From: a virus
Strand: one strand, 5' to 3'
DNA: 32,225 nt
IMG/VR virus record: IMGVR_UViG_3300036791_000207
Coordinates: 1-32,225 of that record
The notes below the pieces were generated by a model. The model made no database searches. It was not told the origin of the DNA and was given only the letters and a program-made list of their open reading frames with translations. Position numbers and translations under genes: made by a program. Shown here one piece after another: positions 12,897-20,828 of the stretch; within the stretch, counting starts at the first letter, position 1; each line of letters starts with the position of its first letter.

Positions 12897-13568
12897 ATGC
12901 TACGCACGGCGCCCGCGCTCGGGCGACAGTACCGTTCCGCAACCGTTGAGCCGCTCGGCGATCGTCAGATGCGATTCGTCGCGAGCGATGAAACCGTCGA
13001 CCGATACGGCGATGTCATCGTCGCGAAGGGCTGGCAACTCGACGCGTTCAAAACGAACCCGGTGTTACTGCTAGACCATCAAGCCGACGCCGAGCACATC
13101 GTCGGCAACGTCACCGACATCCAGGTTACGGGCAAGCGATTGATTGCGACCGCGACAATCGCCGATTTCAAGGATGACCCCGCGCTCAAGGATTCGAAAA
13201 TTCGCGAGACGACTGACACCGTATGGGCGCTCTTGCAGAATAAAATTCTGCGCGCCGTGTCGGTCGGGTTCACCGTCAACTCGTACGACGATATCGAACG
13301 CATCCTAGATGACGAGGGCGAGCCGACGGGCGGCGTGCGGTATCTGAAACCCGAATTGCTCGAGCTTTCAATCGTTGCGATTCCCGCAAATCCGAATGCA
13401 CTCGCGCTCTCGCGCTCGCTCGAAATTCCCGAAACGATTTTAAACCGAGTGATGCCGTTCGATGCAGTCGCGCACGAACGTCGACTCGAATATCGCCGAC
13501 GATTTGCCCGCTTGAAATCCGCCGGCGTCAACTTCGCGGCTCGCCCGCACTCAACTCACACAAGGTAA
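12897..13568 (+). CDS. HK97-family prohead protease
   Basis: A 223-residue maturation protease. The family pattern is plain: SDETVDRYGDVIVAKGWQL, His61 in LLLDHQADAEH, Ser122 in RAVSVGF, and the strand LLELSIVAIPANPNAL with the third catalytic region. It should digest the capsid delta domain during maturation and then itself. The start ATG 12897 has no close strong ribosome-binding site (GGGGCC upstream). Directly followed by the capsid gene, as usual. Confidence 0.94.
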   Translation: MLRTAPALGRQYRSATVEPLGDRQMRFVASDETVDRYGDVIVAKGWQLDAFKTNPVLLLDHQADAEHIVGNVTDIQVTGKRLIATATIADFKDDPALKDSKIRETTDTVWALLQNKILRAVSVGFTVNSYDDIERILDDEGEPTGGVRYLKPELLELSIVAIPANPNALALSRSLEIPETILNRVMPFDAVAHERRLEYRRRFARLKSAGVNFAARPHSTHTR

Positions 13569-13576
13569 TCGCCGCC

Positions 13577-15004
13577 ATGAAAAAGATTTCCGATCAGATT
13601 GACGCGCTCGCGAAAAAGCGCGGGCTGAAAGTCTCGGCGCTCGAGGAACTCATGGAAAAAGCCGACGCGGCGAATCGTGAGTTTGATGCCGACGAGGCAA
13701 CCGCGTACGACCAACTCGAGACCGACGTCAATCAGATTGACTCGCACCTCAAGCGATTGCAGGGGCTCGAGGACACGATCGCGCGCACCGCGACGCCCGT
13801 CGCCCGCCCGTCGCGCGAGAACGGCTCGCGCAATGCAAAGCTCGCGAAGGGCGTCGGGTTCGCACGCATCGCGCAATTGATCGCGGCGAGTCAAGGCAAT
13901 GACCTCATTGCGCAGCGACTCGCGCAACAGCACTACGGCGACGCGCCCGACCTCTCGCGATATTTCGAAGGGCGCGCGAGCGGCGTGATTGCCCGCGCGG
14001 CGACGACCGCGGCGACAACGCAAGATCCCGCATGGGCGGGCGTGCTCACCTACGCCGCGCAACTCTCGAGTGAATTGATCGAGCTCATTTACGCCGAATC
14101 GGTGCTCGGGCAACTCACGCGCATGCGCAACGTTCCGTTCAACGTGCGTATCCCGCGCGAGACCGCGATCGTCGGCTCGGCGATGTGGGTCGGCGAAGGT
14201 CTGCCGAAACCCGTCGGCAAGGGTGGGTACGATTTCGTGACGATGCCGTGGGCGAAGGCGGCGTTAATCGTCGCAATCACCGACGAGCTCGCGCGATTCT
14301 CGAACCCCGCGGCGGATGTGCTGATTCGCGATTCTCTTGTGCGCGCCGTCGCGCAGTTTCTCGATACGCAATTTGTCGGCGCGGGCGCACCCGTCGCGGG
14401 CGTGAGCCCGGGCGGCATTTTGAACGGACTACCCGCGGGGCAATTGCTAGCGTCGGCAGGCGCGGGCCTCGCAGCCATGCAATACGACGTGACGAACGCG
14501 GTCTCGGTGTTGACCGCAATCGCCGCGCCGCGCGCGCCGATCTGGCTCATGTCGCCGACGAACCGCACCGCGCTCGAGATGCAAATCAACGCGTTCGGAC
14601 AGTCCGCATTCCCGTCGATCGGTGCGAGCGGAACCCTCGCGGGCTATCCGATCGCGGTATCGGCGTTCGTGCCGAACAACGAAATCATTTTGATGGATCA
14701 GGACAAAATTCTGCACGCGTCCGACCCGAGCATCGCCGTCGATGTATCGCGCGAGGCGAGCATTCAAATCGACACCGCGCCCGCAAATCCGCCGACGCCA
14801 CTCGTCTCCTTGTGGCAGCAAAACATGATCGGTCTGCGCGCCGAAAAATATGAATATTGGATGCGCGCCCGCGACAACGGAGTCGTCGTACTGACCGGCG
14901 TCAATTACCTAGTCTTGCCCGCACCCGGCGCATTTGCCGCCGCCCAGGCGAACGCGAACGACCGCGCCGCGAGTGAGCGCAACCGCGCGCACAAGGGCGA
15001 GTAA
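13577..15004 (+). CDS. HK97-family major capsid protein
   Basis: A 475-residue shell protein. Residues 1-~75 are a charged coiled coil (KKISDQIDALAKKRGLKV, EELMEKADAANREFDADEA), the delta scaffold removed by the protease. The HK97 fold follows from ~residue 95, with PWAGVL/LSSELIELIYAESVLG, RIPRETAIVGSAMWVGEG, NRTALEMQINAFG and EYWMRARDNGVVVLTGVNYL near the end. Larger than HK97 gp5 (385 residues). No Lys-Asn crosslink pair can be assigned from sequence alone. Followed by a hairpin and then, unusually, the portal gene. Confidence 0.95.
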   Translation: MKKISDQIDALAKKRGLKVSALEELMEKADAANREFDADEATAYDQLETDVNQIDSHLKRLQGLEDTIARTATPVARPSRENGSRNAKLAKGVGFARIAQLIAASQGNDLIAQRLAQQHYGDAPDLSRYFEGRASGVIARAATTAATTQDPAWAGVLTYAAQLSSELIELIYAESVLGQLTRMRNVPFNVRIPRETAIVGSAMWVGEGLPKPVGKGGYDFVTMPWAKAALIVAITDELARFSNPAADVLIRDSLVRAVAQFLDTQFVGAGAPVAGVSPGGILNGLPAGQLLASAGAGLAAMQYDVTNAVSVLTAIAAPRAPIWLMSPTNRTALEMQINAFGQSAFPSIGASGTLAGYPIAVSAFVPNNEIILMDQDKILHASDPSIAVDVSREASIQIDTAPANPPTPLVSLWQQNMIGLRAEKYEYWMRARDNGVVVLTGVNYLVLPAPGAFAAAQANANDRAASERNRAHKGE

Positions 15005-15018
15005 ATTATCGGAACCTC

Positions 15019-15044
15019 GAGGCGCACGGACGCGCCTCAATTTT
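15019..15044 (+). terminator. Weak terminator-like hairpin between capsid and portal
   Basis: GAGGCGC (15019-15025) pairs with GCGCCTC (15032-15038) over a 6-base loop, followed by AATTTT. A moderate stem with a short T run 15 bases after the capsid stop could trim transcripts so that capsid is made in excess over portal. Confidence 0.45.
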
Positions 15045-15062
15045 CCTCGAGGGGTAACCAGC

Positions 15063-15080
15063 ATGCAGGGCGCGCAATGA
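15063..15080 (+). CDS. Five-codon leader ORF (MQGAQ) overlapping the portal start
   Basis: GAGGGG (15049-15054) is spaced 8 bases from ATG 15063, which opens a five-codon frame whose TGA (15078-15080) overlaps the portal ATG (15077-15079). The portal start has a weaker AGGG of its own. Ribosomes loading on the leader could re-start on the portal gene, which would couple or limit its translation. Sequence facts are plain; function is inferred. Confidence 0.35.
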   Translation: MQGAQ

Positions 15081-16498
15081 ACCTAATCGACCGCGCCCTT
15101 ACGTGGGCGGTGCGCCGACGCACGGGCGGCGCAATGACGAGCTTGCCGACGGCGGTGCCGTGGTTCGGCGGTAACCCGTTGCCGCCGCTCTCGCACGGCT
15201 ACGTGCACGAACCTTTCCCGGGCGCGTGGCAGATGAACCAGGAACTATGCGGCCCGGGCGGCATTTTTTCCGCGGTGTATGCGTGTATCGCAATCATTAG
15301 CGGCGACATCGCGAAACTGCCGCCGAAGATTCGTAAGCGATTGCCCGACGGTTCGAAAATTGATTTCGATCAGCATCCCGCGGCGAAGGTTCTTTGGTAT
15401 CCGAACCCCTATCAAACCCGCGTCGATTTTTGGGGACAGTTCTTAGCGTCGGCATTGTTCACGGGCAACGCGTACGCGCTACTCGTGCGCGACGAGCGCG
15501 GCGTTATCGCCGAAATGCACTTACTCGACCCGCGCCGCATCACGCCGATGATTGCCGACGATGGCTCGGTGTTCTACCGCGTCGCCGCCGATAAGCTCGC
15601 GGGCATCGACGAGGGCATCGTGCTACCGGCGCGCGCCGTGATGCATCACCGATTGCTCACCCTCGCGCACCCGCTCGTCGGCGTCACGCCTTTGTATGCG
15701 GCGGGCGTGTCGGCGTTGACCGGGCAAACCATTTTGCAAAACAGTCACGCCTTTTTCTCGAACATGAGTCGCCCGTCGGGTGTCATCACCGTACCGGGCA
15801 AGCTCGAGGAATCGATCGCGACCCGCTTGCGTACCGAATGGAACGAAAATTTTCGGGCCGCGCAGATGGGCCGCACCGCGGTCTTAACGGCGGGCGCGAA
15901 ATGGGAGCCGCTCACAATGACCGCGGTCGACGCGCAACTCGTCGAGCAATTGAAATGGTCCGTCGAGGACGTCGCGCGCTGCTTTCGCGTGCCGCTCTAC
16001 ATGCTCGCCGATCAAACCCGACTCAGTTTTAAAAACGCCGAGCAACTCGCGCGCACCTACTACTCGCAGACTTTGCAATATCACATCGAATCGGTGCAGG
16101 CGCGCATCGATGTAACGTTCGGTCTGAGCGAGAGTATTTATTGTGAATTCGACTTGTCCGCGTTTTTGAAAATGGAATACGACGCGCGCATGGCTGCGCA
16201 TCAAATCGCGCTCAACGCGGGAATTAAAACCATCAACGAAGTGCGACACGACGAGGAATTGCCGCCGAAAGAGGGCGGCGACGAGCCGCTCGTGCAGATG
16301 CAATACCGCCCGCTCTCAATGGCGGGCGAGCCCGTGCCGACGGCGGGGGCGCCCGGCGCACCGACCGACCCGTCGCCGCCCGACGACCCGGTTAATCCCG
16401 ACGAACCCTCGAGCGATGAAGAAACGCCGCCCGACGGCAACGCCGCCGCTCTTGTGTCACGCATCCGAGCCCGCGCGCTCGAACGGTGGGCCGCATGA
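15077..16498 (+). CDS. HK97-family portal protein
   Basis: A 473-residue portal subunit; twelve form the ring through which DNA passes. Typical segments are VYACIAIISGDIAKLPPKI, HPAAKVLWYPNPYQTRVDFW, TGNAYALLVRDERG, MHLLDPRRITPM, HAFFSNMSRPSGVI, VARCFRVPLYMLAD and YYSQTLQYHIE. The Pro/Asp-rich C-terminus is disordered-looking. In most HK97-like phages the portal gene precedes the protease and capsid; here it follows them. It overlaps the next small gene by ATGA. Confidence 0.95.
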   Translation: MNLIDRALTWAVRRRTGGAMTSLPTAVPWFGGNPLPPLSHGYVHEPFPGAWQMNQELCGPGGIFSAVYACIAIISGDIAKLPPKIRKRLPDGSKIDFDQHPAAKVLWYPNPYQTRVDFWGQFLASALFTGNAYALLVRDERGVIAEMHLLDPRRITPMIADDGSVFYRVAADKLAGIDEGIVLPARAVMHHRLLTLAHPLVGVTPLYAAGVSALTGQTILQNSHAFFSNMSRPSGVITVPGKLEESIATRLRTEWNENFRAAQMGRTAVLTAGAKWEPLTMTAVDAQLVEQLKWSVEDVARCFRVPLYMLADQTRLSFKNAEQLARTYYSQTLQYHIESVQARIDVTFGLSESIYCEFDLSAFLKMEYDARMAAHQIALNAGIKTINEVRHDEELPPKEGGDEPLVQMQYRPLSMAGEPVPTAGAPGAPTDPSPPDDPVNPDEPSSDEETPPDGNAAALVSRIRARALERWAA

Positions 16499-16731
16499 AA
16501 CAAGACGACCTCGCGCTCGCAATCACCGACGCGGTTATCGACGCAATAAAAACGGTTCTCCCTGCGATCGTGGCGGACGAGTGTCGCAAGCAAGTCGCAC
16601 AATTGCCCGCACCGTTAGATGCCGCGAGCATCACCGCCATGATTGCAGGCGAGATTGCGCGGGCGCTTGAGGCGCCGCGCCCTCGAGCTCGCAAGAATGG
16701 CAACGGGCACGCGCCGAGGGCCGACGCATGA
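16495..16731 (+). CDS. Small helical protein after the portal
   Basis: A 78-residue protein with two helices (DLALAITDAVIDAIKTVLPA and ASITAMIAGEIARALEA) and a basic tail PRPRARKNGNG. ATG 16495 lies in the portal stop, and its own stop overlaps the connector start. No family recognised; it may be a minor head or assembly protein given its place. Confidence 0.55.
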   Translation: MKQDDLALAITDAVIDAIKTVLPAIVADECRKQVAQLPAPLDAASITAMIAGEIARALEAPRPRARKNGNGHAPRADA

Positions 16732-17456
16732 GCGACGCCGCACCTCGAGCTCGCCCGCCCAGGCCCGCACGCACCTCGCTCACGGGCGGCAGCACCGCAC
16801 CGCTGCCGACGGTCGACTCGCTGAAAATAGCGCTCGGTATCGACGAGGCCGACACATCGCACGATGCCGCACTCGATAATTTGCTCGGCGCGTCGATCGC
16901 GGCGATTGAAAATTATTGCGACCGGGTGTTCGAGCTCGGCGACTACACGCAAACATTTACGACGATCGACACTCGCAACCGGACCCTATTTTTAAAGGCG
17001 TTTCCCGTCGTGTCGGTCGACTCGGTGCAGCGCGACGGCGCCGACCTCACGGGCTGGAAATTGCACGCCGAGGTCGGCGAATTGCGCCAGCCATTCTGGC
17101 GCTACGGGTACGGTAATTATTATCCGTGGTGGTCGCCGCTCGAGGACGCCGACATTGTCGTGACCTACTCGGGCGGCTATCCGCCCGATGCATGGCCGAC
17201 GCAACTCGTCGACATTCTCAATCAATTGATTGCCGACCGATGGAACGCGACGGGCGGCTCGGGCCTGTACGGCGATGACACGGGCGCGGGCGGCAAGGTC
17301 AAAGGGTTTACGGTCGACGGCGTCACCGTGAACTATGACGTCGGCAATCCGTCGACCGAGGGCGCCTCGGTCACGAGCGGCGAAATTCCGCCCGAGCTCG
17401 CGCCCTACGTCGCCTCGCTCAATTACTACGCGGTGCGCCGCGGGTGGGGTATCTAG
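16728..17456 (+). CDS. Head-tail connector (adaptor) protein, gp6-like
   Basis: A 242-residue protein. After a Pro/Arg-rich start, residues ~28-70 match the gp6/gp15-type connector: SLKIALGIDEADTSHDAAL, LLGASIAAIENYCDRVFELG, then YTQTF and beta strands (FPVVSVDSVQRDGADL), IVVTYSGGYPPDAWP and LVDILNQLIADRW. Such adaptors bind under the portal ring. It is longer than the ~100-200 residues usual for the family, mostly by an added C-terminal part that ends ASLNYYAVRRGWGI. Confidence 0.85.
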   Translation: MSDAAPRARPPRPARTSLTGGSTAPLPTVDSLKIALGIDEADTSHDAALDNLLGASIAAIENYCDRVFELGDYTQTFTTIDTRNRTLFLKAFPVVSVDSVQRDGADLTGWKLHAEVGELRQPFWRYGYGNYYPWWSPLEDADIVVTYSGGYPPDAWPTQLVDILNQLIADRWNATGGSGLYGDDTGAGGKVKGFTVDGVTVNYDVGNPSTEGASVTSGEIPPELAPYVASLNYYAVRRGWGI

Positions 17457-17457
17457 G

Positions 17458-17772
17458 GTGATACCGGCGCTCAAAAACAAACAGGCGCTCGACGCGCAAG
17501 CCGCGATACGCACCGCGAGCCGCGCGATCACGGTGCTCGAGGTGCCGCCGCGCGACATCGTCGCCCGTGTCCGCATGCTTTCCGCCGCCGAGCTCGCGAA
17601 CTGTGCCGAGCTTTACGTGTGCCGCGTCACCGTCGCGCTGGATCAATTTCCCGACACGCCGCCGCGCAAGGGGCTCGTATTCAAAATCGACGGCGTCGCG
17701 CGCGGCATCGTCGAGGTTTTAAATTCCTGGTACGGACCGCATCAAGTCGGCTGGGTGCTCGGTGTCAAATGA
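17458..17772 (+). CDS. Putative head closure (stopper) protein
   Basis: A 104-residue protein with GTG start at 17458, one base after the connector stop. The C-terminal half is beta-rich (CRVTVALDQFPDTPP, GLVFKIDGVARGIVEVLN, GWVLGVK). In siphoviruses the slot between connector and tail terminator holds the head-closure protein; size and strand content agree. The family call rests mainly on position. Confidence 0.55.
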   Translation: MIPALKNKQALDAQAAIRTASRAITVLEVPPRDIVARVRMLSAAELANCAELYVCRVTVALDQFPDTPPRKGLVFKIDGVARGIVEVLNSWYGPHQVGWVLGVK

Positions 17773-18182
17773 GTAGCACGTTCGTACGCGAGGCGATTTA
17801 CACGGCGATACCGCTGCTCTTGCCCGACCTCGCGTTCGTGCCGACGTTGAATGTGCCCGTCGATAAAACGGTGTTTCCCGACCTTTGGTTTACCGTGGAT
17901 TTCGCCGCGCTCGAACGCCCGCGCACCGCGCTCGGCTCGCCCGGCTGTTACCTCGAGCGCGGCGTGATTCTCGCCGACATGTATTCAAAGCCCGACGTCG
18001 GCGATATTCCGCTCGCACAGATGGGCGACGAAATTAGCGCGGCGTTTCTCGATTGGACCGACCCGACGGGCGCGTTGCGTATCTATCAAGTGAACCCGCC
18101 GACCGAGGTCGACGGCGGCGACATGCGCGGCGCGTGGTGGGTGATGCAACTCTCGCTCGATTACAACTACCGAACCGATTAA
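17769..18182 (+). CDS. Putative tail terminator / completion protein
   Basis: A 137-residue protein overlapping its predecessor by ATGA. Helix STFVREAIYTAIPLLLPDL then strands with WFTVDFAALER, SPGCYLERGVI and a final MRGAWWVMQLSLDYNYR, the alpha/beta layout of tail terminators that cap the tube and join it to the head. The order connector, closure, terminator, tail tube is standard. Family call mostly from order and shape. Confidence 0.65.
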   Translation: MSSTFVREAIYTAIPLLLPDLAFVPTLNVPVDKTVFPDLWFTVDFAALERPRTALGSPGCYLERGVILADMYSKPDVGDIPLAQMGDEISAAFLDWTDPTGALRIYQVNPPTEVDGGDMRGAWWVMQLSLDYNYRTD

Positions 18183-18197
18183 CAAGAGGTATTCGCT

Positions 18198-19337
18198 ATG
18201 GCCGTTTCCGCTGATCTAACCCGAGTCGCCGTCGTACGCGAGACGACGCCCGGCGTCACGCCTGCGACGCCCGCTTTCATCGTTGCACGCATCACCTCGG
18301 AATCGCTCGCGTTCAATCCGACGACGACGTTGTCGAATGAGCTCAACCCCGCGCGGCAAGTCGCGGATGTCATCGTTTCGGGCGGGAGCTCGGGCGGCGA
18401 CACGGGGTTCGAAATGTCGCGCAACGATTGGTTCGAGGAGATGCTATCCGCCGCGCTCGGCAATGAATGGGACGCGACCGCGCCCGGGCGCCTCGAGGTC
18501 GGCGGCATTTTAAAAACCTACACGATCGAAAAGGATTTCACGCTACAGGTCGAACCGACCGAATTGCACGAGTATCAGCGAATGGTGCGCGCGATCGTCG
18601 ACACCATGACGTTAACCTTTTCGCCGACCGCGGCGAACGTCGGCACCGTGGCGTTTTTGGGCGGCACGTATTCGCGCGACTCGGTGCCGGTCACGGACTC
18701 GACCTACAGCGCACCCGGTACACGCCCGGTGATGACCGGGTCCGAAGCGATGCCCGTCGTCATGTCGATCGGCGGCACCGACTATCTCGCGTGGTGCATG
18801 AGTCAAGTCGTCGTCACGATGAAAAATAACGGGCGCGCGATCGATTGCCTCGGCACATTGGGCGCCGCCGAAATGGTGCTCGGGCGTTTCGAGTGCGAAG
18901 TGACGATGCAAATTTATGCGGCGCTCGATACCGGCGTTGTCATGGATGCATTTTTGAACGCGACCGAGATTCAATTCGGCATTGAGGCGACCGACTCAAT
19001 CGGCAATAGCTATTGGTTCGAGTTTGATCGGTGCCGCATTCAGACGTGCACCGAGGTCGCGGGCGGCACGAATCAAGACGTAATACTCGCCGTGGCGCTG
19101 CAAGCGCTCGTCGGGCCGACCGCGACGCCGCCGCTACCCTCGGTCGATTCTGCCGTGTGGATTCTGCGCGCGCCCGTGCCGCCGAACGATACCGCGGGCG
19201 GGCTCGGCACACTCGCCGCGGGCGAGGCCGCGGGGTTCGAGCGCTCGTCGTTGTGGTCGCGCATGCAGGAATTGAAGCAAGAGCAAACCGACGCGCCCGC
19301 GCAACCGTTCGAGCCCGCGAGTGAGGTCACCGCATGA
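18198..19337 (+). CDS. Major tail tube protein
   Basis: A 379-residue protein with AAGAGG before ATG 18198. The N-terminus VSADLTRVAVVRETTPGVTP and the region SNELNPARQVADVIVSGGSS match the phage tail-tube family that starts by contrasting a 'RE..PG..P' loop with a 'E.R..Rq..d....G' strand. Glycine-rich beta strands follow. The last ~50 residues (ASEV..) are acidic and helical. A single copy of a larger than usual tube protein, encoded just before the G/GT chaperones. Confidence 0.85.
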   Translation: MAVSADLTRVAVVRETTPGVTPATPAFIVARITSESLAFNPTTTLSNELNPARQVADVIVSGGSSGGDTGFEMSRNDWFEEMLSAALGNEWDATAPGRLEVGGILKTYTIEKDFTLQVEPTELHEYQRMVRAIVDTMTLTFSPTAANVGTVAFLGGTYSRDSVPVTDSTYSAPGTRPVMTGSEAMPVVMSIGGTDYLAWCMSQVVVTMKNNGRAIDCLGTLGAAEMVLGRFECEVTMQIYAALDTGVVMDAFLNATEIQFGIEATDSIGNSYWFEFDRCRIQTCTEVAGGTNQDVILAVALQALVGPTATPPLPSVDSAVWILRAPVPPNDTAGGLGTLAAGEAAGFERSSLWSRMQELKQEQTDAPAQPFEPASEVTA

Positions 19338-19816
19338 AATTTGGAAATATTCGCGATTGGGAAAGCGACGCCGCGCTCGAGCTCGAGGGCGTGCCGTTCG
19401 ACATTGGGCGCGAGCGAGTCATCACGATACGGCGCGCGGGCGGTGCGAACCGTGATTTCGTGGTCGCATACGCCGCGCTCATTCGCTCGATACTCGGCGA
19501 CCGCGACCCGGCAGCGCTCGACGATGCCGCGCAACGCGAGCTCAACGACGAGCTCGGGCGCCGATTGCCGCCGCTCTTTGCCGATCATGTCGTGCTCGGG
19601 TGGTCGGGGTTTCTCGACGAGACCGGCGACCCGGTGCGCTACACAAAGGCGGCGTTTCTCGAGCTCGTCGCGGCGGCGCCCGATTTGTGGACGCGGTTGC
19701 GCGCCCAGGCCGACACCCGCGAGAGGTTTCAACGTGAGCAAATCGAACGCGACAAAGTACGCATTTCAAAATCCTCGCGTTTCAAACGGAATGGGGGCAG
19801 TTCGGCACACGCCTAA
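19334..19816 (+). CDS. Tail assembly chaperone G-like
   Basis: A 160-residue protein overlapping the tube gene by ATGA. Helical with charged pairs (HVVLGWSGFLDETGDPVRYT, AFLELVAAAPDLWTRLRAQ), as in chaperones that coat the tape measure. It stops at 19814-19816, where a second reading frame (-1) is already open (from 19738) and continues to 20208. Sequence of the -1 frame just past the stop (EWGQFGTRLSALARRG) looks protein-like, so a lambda-style gpG/gpGT pair is likely. Confidence 0.8.
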   Translation: MKFGNIRDWESDAALELEGVPFDIGRERVITIRRAGGANRDFVVAYAALIRSILGDRDPAALDDAAQRELNDELGRRLPPLFADHVVLGWSGFLDETGDPVRYTKAAFLELVAAAPDLWTRLRAQADTRERFQREQIERDKVRISKSSRFKRNGGSSAHA

Positions 19817-20208
19817 GCGCCCTCGCCCGGCGCGGCGTGAACGTTCCCAGTTTGAAACGCGCGCCGACAACGCCGCCGCATTTAATGCCCGTGCTGTTGG
19901 CGCTGTGGGATTTGCGCGCCGAGCGCGCGATCGGCGCCAGCATGGGCGGCGCGATTCCGTGGCGCGCGATCATTGCATGGGCGCACGAGTACGGCGTCGC
20001 CGACCGCGAGAGTTTCGTCGAGCTCGTGCAACACGCCGACGGCGTGACAATGGCGGCGAGTGATGGACGCGATAAACGGGCCCATTCTCACGGCGCCAAG
20101 TCTGCGGGTAACGCGCTCGCGCGAGGTGTTTCAACAGTACCTACAAGGCGACTTGCAACAGGTCATCGCGGCGGCGCACGCATGGGTGCCGCAAAAAACG
20201 GCGCTTGA
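19738..20208 (+). CDS. T part of the G-T frameshift chaperone
   Basis: The -1 frame relative to the G gene, open from 19738 to the stop at 20206-20208. Residues LMPVLLALWDLRAERAIGAS and AIIAWAHEYGVADRESFVEL resemble the T domain of tail chaperones, which binds tail-tube protein. It has a GTG (19837) but no good ribosome-binding site, so expression by -1 slippage from G is likelier. Candidate slip points are T-GGG-GGC (19792-19798) and T-TTC-AAA (19780-19786); neither is a perfect X-XXY-YYZ heptamer. The last ~145 bases overlap the next gene. Confidence 0.7.
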   Translation, partial: ANRTRQSTHFKILAFQTEWGQFGTRLSALARRGVNVPSLKRAPTTPPHLMPVLLALWDLRAERAIGASMGGAIPWRAIIAWAHEYGVADRESFVELVQHADGVTMAASDGRDKRAHSHGAKSAGNALARGVSTVPTRRLATGHRGGARMGAAKNGA

Positions 20209-20818
20209 AATCCGCAATCAAATCGCACTCGGCAATTCCAAGCAATTCACCTCAATAGTCGACGGCTCGCGCGCCAAGCCGATCGCCGAGGCGAAGGTCA
20301 AGACTCAAACATTTTTCGTAACCACAATCCTCGCGAAGCAACTCGAGCGGGCGAAACCCGTGCTCGTGGCGGCGATTCGCCGCGCGACGACCGAGCATTC
20401 GGGATTGCTCGCGGGCGGGTGGTCATGGTTCCTACAGTCGGGCGGCAAGTCGGGCCCGGTCTCGCGCCTGGGCGAGACGTTACCCGGCGACCTCACGTTG
20501 CGCGCGGGCGATGCGTTGATATTGGCGCCGTCGGCGCGTTACGCATGGTTCGCGAATTATCACGCGGCACGCCGCGAGACCTTCGTACCCGCCGAGGTGC
20601 GCCGAGCTCGAGCGGGCAAAGGCAACCGGCGCAAGCCGCCGCGCGGTTTCGGTTTCATGGCATACGCCGCGCGGCAATTGCGCGCACCGCTGAAAAATAT
20701 CGGCGTCTCGGTGTGGCCGGTCAACTCGACGACGCTCGCGCCCTCGGGCACGGTGTCGCGGTTCGGCGTGCCGATTCTCGTGTTCGTTGTAACCTCGCGT
20801 CTGCGCACGCTCAACTAA
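20063..20818 (+). CDS. Tail-region protein, unknown function
   Basis: A 251-residue protein lying between the chaperones and the tape measure. ATG 20063 (or GTG 20060) is chosen because the following residues (PILTAPSLRV, FQQYLQGDLQQVIAAAH) read like a real protein. The segment SARYAWFANYHAARRETF, with a basic loop and GFMAYAARQL, recalls HK97 gp10-like completion proteins, but the match is loose. This slot usually holds nothing or a minor tail protein. It overlaps the T frame by about 145 bases. Confidence 0.55.
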   Translation: MDAINGPILTAPSLRVTRSREVFQQYLQGDLQQVIAAAHAWVPQKTALEIRNQIALGNSKQFTSIVDGSRAKPIAEAKVKTQTFFVTTILAKQLERAKPVLVAAIRRATTEHSGLLAGGWSWFLQSGGKSGPVSRLGETLPGDLTLRAGDALILAPSARYAWFANYHAARRETFVPAEVRRARAGKGNRRKPPRGFGFMAYAARQLRAPLKNIGVSVWPVNSTTLAPSGTVSRFGVPILVFVVTSRLRTLN

Positions 20819-20828
20819 GGGGCTCACC

